64,000 nt of DNA, taken from contig JAJRPN010000009.1 in assembly GCA_024280755.1 (NCBI GenBank), forward strand, positions 1 through 64,000, read 5' to 3'. Under the pieces are notes generated by a model that saw only the letters and a program-made list of their open reading frames with translations, made no database searches and was not told the DNA's origin. The position numbers and the translations under genes are program-made. This stretch comes from Planctomycetota bacterium. Its GTDB lineage: Bacteria; Planctomycetota; Phycisphaerae; Phycisphaerales; UBA1924. Positions 43,789-51,108 of the stretch are shown one piece after another. Each line of letters opens with the position of its first letter. Position 1 is the first letter of the stretch.

Positions 43789-44562
43789 GTGGACTTAGCT
43801 ACTGTCATTGGACTTGTTGTTGCGCTTCTGTCGGTTGGACTCGCCATCGTGCTTGGTGGCGACCCGCTTGCGCTGATCAATATTCCATCTGTCGTGGTGG
43901 TCTTAGGTGGTGCTACCGGTGCGGTGATCTGTGCCTTTCCGCTCGCCAAAATTCTCAAAGTCCACACAGTCATCCTCAAATCCGTATTCAACGACACATC
44001 TGATGTCGGCGAAGTTATCAAAGAACTCGTCAAGTTTGCTGAGATCGCTCGACGCGAAGGTATCTTGAGCCTCGAAAATCATCTCGACGACATGAAAGAA
44101 GAGTTTGTTGTTCGCGGCATCAAAATGGCTGTTGACGGCACAGACCCAGAACTCATCCGCGTCATCATGGAGACCGAACTCGAAGGACTCATGGAACGCC
44201 ACATGAACGGCAAGATGATCCTCGATCAGTTTGCTAAATATGCACCAGCTTTCGGGATGATCGGGACGCTCATGGGGTTGATCTTCATGCTCGGTTCGAT
44301 GGACGACCCGGCATCGATTGGTCCAAGTATGGCTGTGGCTCTGATTACGACGCTCTACGGTGCGGTGATCGCCAATGTATTTGCCGGCCCACTCGCCGAC
44401 AAGCTCTACTGCAATGACCAGGCAGAAATCTTGCTCAAGACGGTCATTATCGCCGGGGTCATGTCTATTCAATCCGGTGACAATCCTCGCGTGGTCGAGA
44501 GCAAGCTCTTGACTTACTTGCCACCATCAGAGCGTGCAGCGGTTTCTTCAGAAGCTGCGTAA
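43789..44562 (+). CDS. motA: Flagellar stator protein MotA
   Basis: 257 residues from GTG 43789, with GGAGG upstream. It has four transmembrane segments: two near the N-terminus (VIGLVVALLSVGLAIVLGG; INIPSVVVVLGGATGAVI) and two near 145-200 (FGMIGTLMGLIFML; VALITTLYGAVIANVFAGPL). The long cytoplasmic loop contains REGILSLENHLDDM and the charged residues that contact FliG. With MotB it forms an ion-conducting stator. The ion, proton or sodium, cannot be told confidently. It follows flbD after 140 bases that may hold a promoter. Confidence 0.95.
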   Translation: MDLATVIGLVVALLSVGLAIVLGGDPLALINIPSVVVVLGGATGAVICAFPLAKILKVHTVILKSVFNDTSDVGEVIKELVKFAEIARREGILSLENHLDDMKEEFVVRGIKMAVDGTDPELIRVIMETELEGLMERHMNGKMILDQFAKYAPAFGMIGTLMGLIFMLGSMDDPASIGPSMAVALITTLYGAVIANVFAGPLADKLYCNDQAEILLKTVIIAGVMSIQSGDNPRVVESKLLTYLPPSERAAVSSEAA

Positions 44563-44602
44563 ACAACGATGATCGCCGAGCCAATATGGCGGGAGGTGTT
44601 TG

Positions 44603-45352
44603 ATGCCTGAGAAAAAAAAAGCACCCAAAGCAGAAGTCCCCGAGTGGGTACTCACCTTTGGCGATTTAATGTCGCTGTTGCTGTGTTTCTTTATTCTGCT
44701 CGCAGCATTCTCCGAACTCAAAAAACCACGCGAATACCAGGACATCATTGAATCAATCAACGAGGCAATGGGCGCGAGCGGCGGCATGGGCATGGCCCAC
44801 ATACTTGAGCGGCTCGATAACTCGATGATTACCGACCGCGATGAACGAGCTCGGCGCGATGGTGATAAGAAAAGCACCGATGAGAATGTCGAATCCAATG
44901 TGCCCGGCAAAGAAGAACAGGTCAATGTCGTCCAAGAAGGTGCCCGCCATGCCATCGGTGCATCGATCATCTTTGACGCTGGGAGCTATCAGCTCACCAA
45001 GCGAGATCAAGACCTTATCCGTACGCTCATCGCCCCCAAGATTCGAGGACTCAACTACATCTGTCCAATCGTCGGGCATGCCTGGGGCATCGAAGACAAG
45101 CGTGTGTCTGGCGGCATGGGCTTTGACGAACTGGCGTTCAAGCGTGCGAAAACAGTCAAGGAGTTCCTCGTCCGAGAAGGTGGGGTAGATCCAACGATTC
45201 TGCGGGTTGAATCGGCTGGCAACACCGAACCAAACAGCCTGGGCTCTGGCGGGCAAGAGGGCGATTCAAATCGCCGAGTACAGATATATCAAACCGGGCG
45301 GACTGTCGAACAAACACACCCGGATCCAAACTTCACAGGCGCAGGCGGATAA
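44603..45352 (+). CDS. motB: Flagellar stator protein MotB
   Basis: 249 residues from ATG 44603, with GGGAGG six bases upstream. The N-terminal helix has the ion-binding Asp (WVLTFGDLMSLLLCFFILLAAF, D21). The plug and linker follow. The OmpA-like peptidoglycan-binding domain comes in the C-terminal half (IIFDAGSYQLTKRDQDLIR, SGGMGFDELAFKRAKTVKEFL, GDSNRRVQIYQTG). The domain anchors the stator to the cell wall. This is notable because many planctomycetes were once thought to lack peptidoglycan. It pairs with motA. Confidence 0.95.
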   Translation: MPEKKKAPKAEVPEWVLTFGDLMSLLLCFFILLAAFSELKKPREYQDIIESINEAMGASGGMGMAHILERLDNSMITDRDERARRDGDKKSTDENVESNVPGKEEQVNVVQEGARHAIGASIIFDAGSYQLTKRDQDLIRTLIAPKIRGLNYICPIVGHAWGIEDKRVSGGMGFDELAFKRAKTVKEFLVREGGVDPTILRVESAGNTEPNSLGSGGQEGDSNRRVQIYQTGRTVEQTHPDPNFTGAGG

Positions 45353-45379
45353 CCCGCAGACGCGATCCGAGGTAGAACG

Positions 45380-45919
45380 ATGGCCGACGAAGAAACCAAA
45401 GTAGAAGGCACCGAAGAAGAAGGTGGCGAGCCTAAAAAGAGCGGGCCATTGAAGACGATCATTATCGTTGCCGCGATGATGATTATCGAAGGTGCTGGGG
45501 TGTTCTTTCTCGTATCCTCTATGGGCGGGCCAAGCATGGTCGAAGCAACCCAGCTCGAAGGGCTCGAAGGCACCGGCGAAGAAGCACCCGTCGAGATCGA
45601 ACTCGTCAAAGAACGATTCCAAAACATGCAAACCGGACGCGTTTGGGAATGGCGTGTCGAGATATTCTTGCGTGTGCGTCAGAAGAATGTCGACGAGATT
45701 GTCGCCATCCAAGAACGAGATCCTGCAACGATTAAAGAGGGCGTCGCGATGATTTTCCGCCGAGCCCACGATCGCCACTTGCGCGAGCCCGGGCTTGAAA
45801 CCATCACCCGTCAGCTAACGACCTATCTCAACGAGATTTTCGGGCTTGATGCCGATGGGCTGCCTCGGATCGATCGCGTGATCATCCCAGAGTGCAAGGG
45901 CTTCCCCGCCGACGCGTAA
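45380..45919 (+). CDS. fliL: Flagellar basal body-associated protein FliL
   Basis: 179 residues: an acidic N-terminus, a single transmembrane helix (TIIIVAAMMIIEGAGVFFLV, ~26-45) and a periplasmic FliL domain. The domain has the conserved segment IVAIQERDPATIKEGVAMIFRRA and the end EPGLETITRQLTTYLNEIFG. FliL surrounds the stator and supports motor torque. It is in the motA-motB-fliL group, 27 bases after motB. Confidence 0.85.
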   Translation: MADEETKVEGTEEEGGEPKKSGPLKTIIIVAAMMIIEGAGVFFLVSSMGGPSMVEATQLEGLEGTGEEAPVEIELVKERFQNMQTGRVWEWRVEIFLRVRQKNVDEIVAIQERDPATIKEGVAMIFRRAHDRHLREPGLETITRQLTTYLNEIFGLDADGLPRIDRVIIPECKGFPADA

Positions 45920-46011
45920 ATCGTATCAATCATCGCTTGGGCAGCAAATATTGCGCATAAAGATTCATTGTGCGCGATACGCGCAAAAGTTGGACATCAT
46001 CACCATTCGCG

Positions 46012-46019
46012 GCCGATAA
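46012..46019 (+). promoter_or_regulatory. Possible sigma-28 -10 element before fliN
   Basis: GCCGATAACCA, identical to the sequence at 27965-27975, about 60 bases before the fliN ATG. No convincing -35 is present. Confidence 0.3.
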
Positions 46020-46078
46020 CCATTCTGTCAGCATCCGGTGTGGTTGCTGTGCGCCGGTTTATCGATGGAATCCACCGC

Positions 46079-46723
46079 ATGTCTGATGAGATTGAAAACA
46101 ACGCAACCCCCGAAGATCAGCCTGAATCTCAGCCAGAAGATGCGCAAGCTGATGATGGCAAAGTAGATGCGGCAGACATCGTCGGCGAAGATGCCGAGAT
46201 GACTCCCGAAGAAGCCGAGACACTCGCCGCCGCGATGGCCGCGATTAATCAGGTTGGAGACTCGCCCGCTTCATCCGAGGCAGACATCGTCGGCGAAGAC
46301 GCCGAGATGACCCCCGAAGAGGCCGAGACACTTGCCGCTGCGATGGCTGCGATTAATCAAGTTCAAGGCGTCGCCGATTCAGTCGCTCCGCCAGAGCCCT
46401 CGCCGATGGCTGGAGCAAATGCACAATCCTTTGAAGCTCCAGAGTTTGGAGGTAATTCATCATCGGGTCCCAAAGAAGGAATCGATCTGCTTTCCGATGT
46501 GCATCTCAATGTACGAATCGAACTTGGCAGGACCAAAATGTATGTCGAAGATGTTCTTAAGCTCAGCGACGGCGCTGTTGTCGAACTCGATAAGCTCGCA
46601 GGCGATGCCGTCGATGTCTTTGTAAACGATCGGCTCGTCGCTAAAGGCGAGGTGCTCGTACTCAACGATATGTTCTGTGTTCGTGTGAGCGAGATCGTGG
46701 ACATCACCTCGGTGGAGGCATAA
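46079..46723 (+). CDS. fliN: Flagellar motor switch protein FliN with duplicated N-terminal motif
   Basis: 214 residues from ATG 46079; the track start at 45968 includes noncoding leader. The C-terminal 80 residues are a complete FliN/SpoA domain (LSDVHLNVRIELGRTKMYVED, KLSDGAVVELDKLAGDAVDVFV, NDRLVAKGEVLVLNDMFCVRVSEIVD). It builds the base of the C ring, where it binds FliH and, normally, FliM. The N-terminal extension contains the same 27-residue unit twice (DIVGEDAEMTPEEAETLAAAM...), 36 residues apart. No fliM gene is adjacent, although fliM usually lies between fliL and fliN. Confidence 0.92.
   Translation: MSDEIENNATPEDQPESQPEDAQADDGKVDAADIVGEDAEMTPEEAETLAAAMAAINQVGDSPASSEADIVGEDAEMTPEEAETLAAAMAAINQVQGVADSVAPPEPSPMAGANAQSFEAPEFGGNSSSGPKEGIDLLSDVHLNVRIELGRTKMYVEDVLKLSDGAVVELDKLAGDAVDVFVNDRLVAKGEVLVLNDMFCVRVSEIVDITSVEA
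46175..46255 (+). repeat. 81-base repeat unit 1 in fliN
   Basis: Encodes DIVGEDAEMTPEEAETLAAAMAAINQV-type peptide; the peptide is identical in unit 2 (46283-46363) while the DNA differs at several third codon positions. Confidence 0.85.
46283..46363 (+). repeat. 81-base repeat unit 2 in fliN
   Basis: Second copy of the unit in 46175-46255, same reading frame, same 27 residues. Confidence 0.85.
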
Positions 46724-46800
46724 AACACCACCAAGTTCGTTCGGACTAAACATCACCAACACAGGCGGAGGATCCGCCTTGCAACAGCCAGGATGGCGAT

Positions 46801-47778
46801 ATGCAAAGAACCACCAAAGTAATCAATCTCTTCGTCGCCGGACTCTTCGCCGCGATGGCAACAACCAGCATCGCGCAGGTTGGACCTTATCCGACCGATG
46901 TGCCTCAACAAACTCCACTCGTGGATCAAAGCGCATTCGCTCCGCCATCCACAACGCCCTCAGCGAGTCAATCAGCCCGGCCAGTGATTGATGCCATGTT
47001 ACAATCTGCTGCCAGCGATTTTCGTTCTGCACAATCGCCATCAACTACCAGCAGCGTTGTACGCGATATCCAAGCCCAAACCAGTTCGCTGCCAATCGGT
47101 AAACCCGCGAATTTGCCAGATCGCACCACGCTCATTGGAGCAGATGAATCGCAAACCGGCTCGCCGATCATTGATAAAGGGTATATCCAGACCATCGCAG
47201 CACTTGCAGGAGTAATCTTGCTGATTTTGGGGCTCGGACAGGTCTACAAACGCCTCGCTCGATCACAAGGCGGACTCGCTGGACAACTCGGCGCAGGCGG
47301 GAGTGCACCATCCGGGATTATTGAAGTGGTCGGGCGATATCCAATCTCCAAAGGCATGACCCTCGTCGTCCTCAAGTTCGATCGCCGGGTGTTGCTGCTC
47401 TCGCACGCCTCGCCAACCAAAGGAAAAAACGGACAGGCTGGAACAATGCAGGTCCTCTCCGAGCTGTCTGACCCAGAAGATATCGCATCAATCTTGCTCA
47501 AAACCAGAGGGGCATCGGGAGATCTGATCGCCCAATCATTCGAGCAAACACTCCGCGAAGCGGACGATCTTACCGATGATCATCTTCGCGGGATCGAGCG
47601 TGGCAACTCAGAAGTAAACCCTGTCCGGTTCCCAACGCGTCGAACCGCACCTGTACGAACAATCGCCAATGATGAAGGCGATCGTGCAGAGTTATGGTCT
47701 TCTGGGCAAGATGCTCAAGCTGCTGCCGGTGTGCTTCGCCGACGCTTGGCGTCTATGCGTCGGGAGATCGGCGAATGA
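46801..47778 (+). CDS. fliO: FliO-like flagellar export protein
   Basis: 325 residues. A signal peptide or first helix (VINLFVAGLFAAMATTSIAQ) is followed by a Ser/Gln-rich periplasmic region. One transmembrane helix (IAALAGVILLILGLGQVYKRL, ~126-145) leads to the FliO cytoplasmic domain with GIIEVVGRYPISKGMTLVVLKFDRRVLLLSHA. FliO assists FliP ring assembly in the export gate. It is longer than E. coli FliO because of the periplasmic part and a charged tail. The stop overlaps the fliP start (ATGA). Confidence 0.85.
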   Translation: MQRTTKVINLFVAGLFAAMATTSIAQVGPYPTDVPQQTPLVDQSAFAPPSTTPSASQSARPVIDAMLQSAASDFRSAQSPSTTSSVVRDIQAQTSSLPIGKPANLPDRTTLIGADESQTGSPIIDKGYIQTIAALAGVILLILGLGQVYKRLARSQGGLAGQLGAGGSAPSGIIEVVGRYPISKGMTLVVLKFDRRVLLLSHASPTKGKNGQAGTMQVLSELSDPEDIASILLKTRGASGDLIAQSFEQTLREADDLTDDHLRGIERGNSEVNPVRFPTRRTAPVRTIANDEGDRAELWSSGQDAQAAAGVLRRRLASMRREIGE

Positions 47779-48860
47779 GCCGACTCCTCTGTTTCATCTT
47801 GTGTTTCTTCATGCTCGCAGGCTTTGCGGGCAATGTTTCTGCCCAGGTCGGCCCGCAACGCCCGTCGGCTCAACAATCGACAGCTCCATCAAATCGAGCA
47901 ACTATCCAGCCCGGTTCGCTCAATGAGTTCAATCCGCTCAACTTGCTCAACGATGCCGGCTCGCTCTTGCAAGGTGCAAACAATCTTGGTGCAGGTTTAA
48001 ACCCATCCTCGCCAGCCCCATCAACTGGAGCAGATGCACAACGCGGCGGGCTCTCCGTCGCTGTCAACATCATGTTGCTGTTGACTGTGATCGCACTTGT
48101 CCCCTCGATCATGCTCATGACCACCAGCTTTGTGCGCATCATGGTGGTGCTTGCCTTGCTCCGCCAAGCGATGGGCACACAGTCATTGCCCCCGGCGCAG
48201 GTCGTGACAGGTTTGGCGTTGTTCATGACCGCTTTGGTGATGAAACCAACCGTCGATCGGATCTGGATCGATGCGGTCGTGCCTTATCAGAACGGCGAGA
48301 TCCGTGAGATCGATGTGCTTTGGGAGAAGGCATCGACCCCTATGCGAGATTTCATGTTCGATCAGATCGAAGCGACCAACAACTGGTCAAGCCTGTACAT
48401 GATCCTCAACTACCAAGGTATCGATACATCCGAGCCTGAGACAATCACCCGGGCCGATATCACCACCACCACACTGATCCCTGCCTACATGCTTTCAGAG
48501 CTTAAAGTCGCATTCCTGATGGGATTCCGGGTGTACTTGCCATTCCTTGTGATCGACATGGTCATCGCGAGTTTGCTGATCTCGATGAGCATGATGATGC
48601 TTCCGCCGGTCATGATCTCGCTGCCATTTAAGCTCATGCTCTTTGTAATGGTCGATGGCTGGTCCTTGATCGTGGGCAGCCTGCTTGAGAGCTTTGTTCA
48701 AGAGGGTGCCGGCCCAAGAGCAAGCGCGGCAACTGCATCGATGATGTTAATGCTCCCGATCATGTTGATCTGCAAAATCACCCATCCGTCAGAATCGGAT
48801 GGTCATCAACTCGGTGTTTCCAAAGGATTTTGGTTCAGGAGAGTGTCCGATGGTCTATGA
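47775..48860 (+). CDS. fliP: Flagellar export gate protein FliP
   Basis: 361 residues from the ATG at 47775 that overlaps the fliO stop; the track start 47694 is antiframe extension. A signal peptide (LLCFILCFFMLAGFAGNVSAQ) and a Gln/Ser/Asn-rich periplasmic region of ~80 residues precede the conserved core. Core motifs are ALVPSIMLMTTSFVRIMVVLALLRQAMG, ALVMKPTVDRIW, AFLMGFRVYLPFLVIDMVIASLL and SLPFKLMLFVMVDGWSLIVGSLL. FliP forms the pentameric heart of the export gate. The C-terminus has an extra tail of about 25 residues that overlaps fliQ. Confidence 0.95.
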   Translation: MSRLLCFILCFFMLAGFAGNVSAQVGPQRPSAQQSTAPSNRATIQPGSLNEFNPLNLLNDAGSLLQGANNLGAGLNPSSPAPSTGADAQRGGLSVAVNIMLLLTVIALVPSIMLMTTSFVRIMVVLALLRQAMGTQSLPPAQVVTGLALFMTALVMKPTVDRIWIDAVVPYQNGEIREIDVLWEKASTPMRDFMFDQIEATNNWSSLYMILNYQGIDTSEPETITRADITTTTLIPAYMLSELKVAFLMGFRVYLPFLVIDMVIASLLISMSMMMLPPVMISLPFKLMLFVMVDGWSLIVGSLLESFVQEGAGPRASAATASMMLMLPIMLICKITHPSESDGHQLGVSKGFWFRRVSDGL

Positions 48861-49107
48861 CGAATCCTCGATCCAGCTCATCCGCGATGCGTTGATGGTC
48901 ACGCTCAAAATTGCAGCGCCGCTGTTGTTGTGCGGGATGATCATCGGCTTGATAATCAGTCTGCTCCAATCGGTTACCTCGATCCAAGATCAGACATTGA
49001 CCTTTGTGCCCAAGCTCATTGGTGTGATTACGGTCGCTATTATTCTGCTTCCTTGGATCATCGGCCGCATCTTGATCTTTACCGCTGAGATGCTTCAACT
49101 CTTCTAA
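48850..49107 (+). CDS. fliQ: Flagellar export gate protein FliQ
   Basis: 85 residues from ATG 48850, with AGGAG upstream inside the fliP end. Two transmembrane hairpin helices (LKIAAPLLLCGMIIGLIISLLQ, LIGVITVAIILLPWIIGRIL) bracket the conserved SVTSIQDQTLTFVPKL. It belongs to the FliPQR export-gate complex in the inner membrane. It overlaps fliP by 11 bases. Confidence 0.95.
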   Translation: MVYDESSIQLIRDALMVTLKIAAPLLLCGMIIGLIISLLQSVTSIQDQTLTFVPKLIGVITVAIILLPWIIGRILIFTAEMLQLF

Positions 49108-49116
49108 ACCCCTTGC

Positions 49117-49938
49117 ATGGAGATCCCGCATCGGGCTATGGAGAACATCGAATCTATCTTGGCGCACGGCATCCCATTCCTCATGGTGCTCGCACGAATC
49201 ACCGGGTTGTTTTTATTCACCCCGATGATCACCAGTAGCACCATCCCCCGGATGTTTAAGGTCTTGCTCGCATTCATGTTTACGATCGCGATCTATCCGT
49301 TTGTGCCCGTGATGACACTGCCAGCAACGATGGACATGCCTTCATTAGCACCGATGCTGTTCACCGAACTGCTCATCGGGCTGGCAATCGGTCTCATCGC
49401 AGGAATCCCCATGATGGCGATCCAAATGGGTGGCTACATCATGGGGTATCAGATGGGGCTCTCGCTCGCTGAATCGTTTAATCCAGAACTCGATACCAAC
49501 TCGAGTGTGATCGGACAGTTGTTATTCTTCTTGAGCATCTTCCTCTATATATCTGTCGGCGGATTCGAGACCATCTTCCTTATCCTCGCCGATTCATTTC
49601 ATACGATCGGGTCGGGGACATTCACCGCGGGCGATACGCCTTTGGAGCTTTTGGTTGATGTGCTCGATTCAGGCTTCGAGCTTGCGATCCGAGTCGCGGC
49701 ACCGATCATGGGTGTGGTCTCGATGTTGATGGTCGCGATGGGGTTCATCATGAAGACGATGCCTCAGATTAATATCATGAGTATCGGTTTCTCTATTCAG
49801 ATCCTCGCTGGTCTCAGCACGCTCATGGTACTGATTGGCACCGTCGGGTTGATCGCGGGCGACGAGATGCTTCGCGTGCTCGAGTTGCTCAACAACTGGG
49901 TCCAGAGCTTTGCCATGATCGGGATGCGTCATGGATGA
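49117..49938 (+). CDS. fliR: Flagellar export gate protein FliR
   Basis: 273 residues (or 266 if the ATG at 49138 is used, which fits the family start better; neither has a clear ribosome binding site). Six transmembrane segments, with the conserved pieces LMVLARITGLFLFTPM, FTELLIGLAIGLIAGIPMMAIQMGGYIMGYQMGLS, and RVAAPIMGVVSMLMVAMGFIMKTMPQINIM. FliR caps the FliPQR core of the export gate. It overlaps flhB by eight bases. Confidence 0.94.
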   Translation: MEIPHRAMENIESILAHGIPFLMVLARITGLFLFTPMITSSTIPRMFKVLLAFMFTIAIYPFVPVMTLPATMDMPSLAPMLFTELLIGLAIGLIAGIPMMAIQMGGYIMGYQMGLSLAESFNPELDTNSSVIGQLLFFLSIFLYISVGGFETIFLILADSFHTIGSGTFTAGDTPLELLVDVLDSGFELAIRVAAPIMGVVSMLMVAMGFIMKTMPQINIMSIGFSIQILAGLSTLMVLIGTVGLIAGDEMLRVLELLNNWVQSFAMIGMRHG

Positions 49939-51052
49939 CCTCGGCGAAAAAACCGAAGACCCAACCAACAAGAAGCTGAGTGATTCTCGCCAGAAGGGGC
50001 AGGTTCCCAAGAGCCAAGACCTCTCGGGCGCGTTCTCGCTTCTGGGCGGGCTGATCATATTTCTTGTCCTGGGTCCAACTATCTCAGGCATGTTCTTGCG
50101 ACTCATGAAGAAAATGCTCGGTGGCGAAATTTCCGCCGATATCGTCTCCATCGAATCGATCTACAATGCGACCAAGGTTGCAACATATGAAGGGATAATG
50201 GTTGTTTTTCCGGTGCTTGTCCTTGCAGCACTCGTCTCGTATGTGAGCAACTTCATTCAGGTTGGGTGGTTGGTTTCCTTCGATCCGATCCAGCCCAAAC
50301 TCAACAAGCTCTCGCCGATCAGCGGGATCAAACGAATCTTCGGCATCCGAGGGCTCATGAAAACGGTCGTGAATCTGCTCAAACTTATCGTGATGATCGC
50401 GGTGTCTTGGTGGTTCATCAAGGCGCACCTCGATACCATCGCGCTTTTACCAATGCTGATGGCGATGGAAGCGATCAATGCGATCTTACGGATGATCTTC
50501 CAGCTTGCGATGATCTTGGCGATCTTGCTGATCGCTATTGCGTTGATCGACTTCATCTTTCAACGCTATCAGCACACCAAAGACCTGCGGATGAGCAAGC
50601 AAGAAGTTAAGGACGAACGAAAATCAATGGACGGCGACCCGATGCTCAAAGGACGACGCTTACAGATGGCCCGTGAGATTGTCATGCAGCAGCTTGGGAA
50701 CAATGTCCCTCAGGCCGATGTCATTGTGACCAACCCAACCCATTTTTCGGTCGCGATCAAGTATGACCCAGAAACTATGGCAGCCCCAAAGATTACCGCC
50801 AAAGGGGCAGATCTGATCGCATTTCGGATTCGCCAGATCGCTCGCCAGAACGATGTCCCGATTATCGAACGCCCGCCTTTGGCTCGTGCGTTGTATTGGG
50901 GCATGGAGGTCGGGCAAGAGGTCTCGCTTGAGCATTATGAAGCGGTGGCCGAGTTATTGGCATTTGTCTATCGCATCGATGGGCGGATGGAAGAGAAGAT
51001 GAACAAGAGAATTCAGACCCAAACACCAGCAGAAGAACCCGTAGGCGTATAA
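49931..51052 (+). CDS. flhB: Flagellar export switch protein FlhB
   Basis: 373 residues. It opens with GEKTEDPTNKKLSDSRQKGQVPKSQDL, the family start. Four transmembrane segments lie between about 30 and 215, then the cytoplasmic domain. The self-cleavage site NPTH is at N268 in VTNPTHFSVAIKYD. GMEVGQEVSLEHYEAVAELLAFVY ends the domain. FlhB switches the export from rod/hook to filament substrates with FliK. It is coupled to fliR and followed by flhA 56 bases later. Confidence 0.96.
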   Translation: MDDLGEKTEDPTNKKLSDSRQKGQVPKSQDLSGAFSLLGGLIIFLVLGPTISGMFLRLMKKMLGGEISADIVSIESIYNATKVATYEGIMVVFPVLVLAALVSYVSNFIQVGWLVSFDPIQPKLNKLSPISGIKRIFGIRGLMKTVVNLLKLIVMIAVSWWFIKAHLDTIALLPMLMAMEAINAILRMIFQLAMILAILLIAIALIDFIFQRYQHTKDLRMSKQEVKDERKSMDGDPMLKGRRLQMAREIVMQQLGNNVPQADVIVTNPTHFSVAIKYDPETMAAPKITAKGADLIAFRIRQIARQNDVPIIERPPLARALYWGMEVGQEVSLEHYEAVAELLAFVYRIDGRMEEKMNKRIQTQTPAEEPVGV

Positions 51053-51108
51053 CCTGTAGGCAATCATTTCTGGTTGAAGCTACACGGATGTAGGAGACCA
51101 AGACGAGC

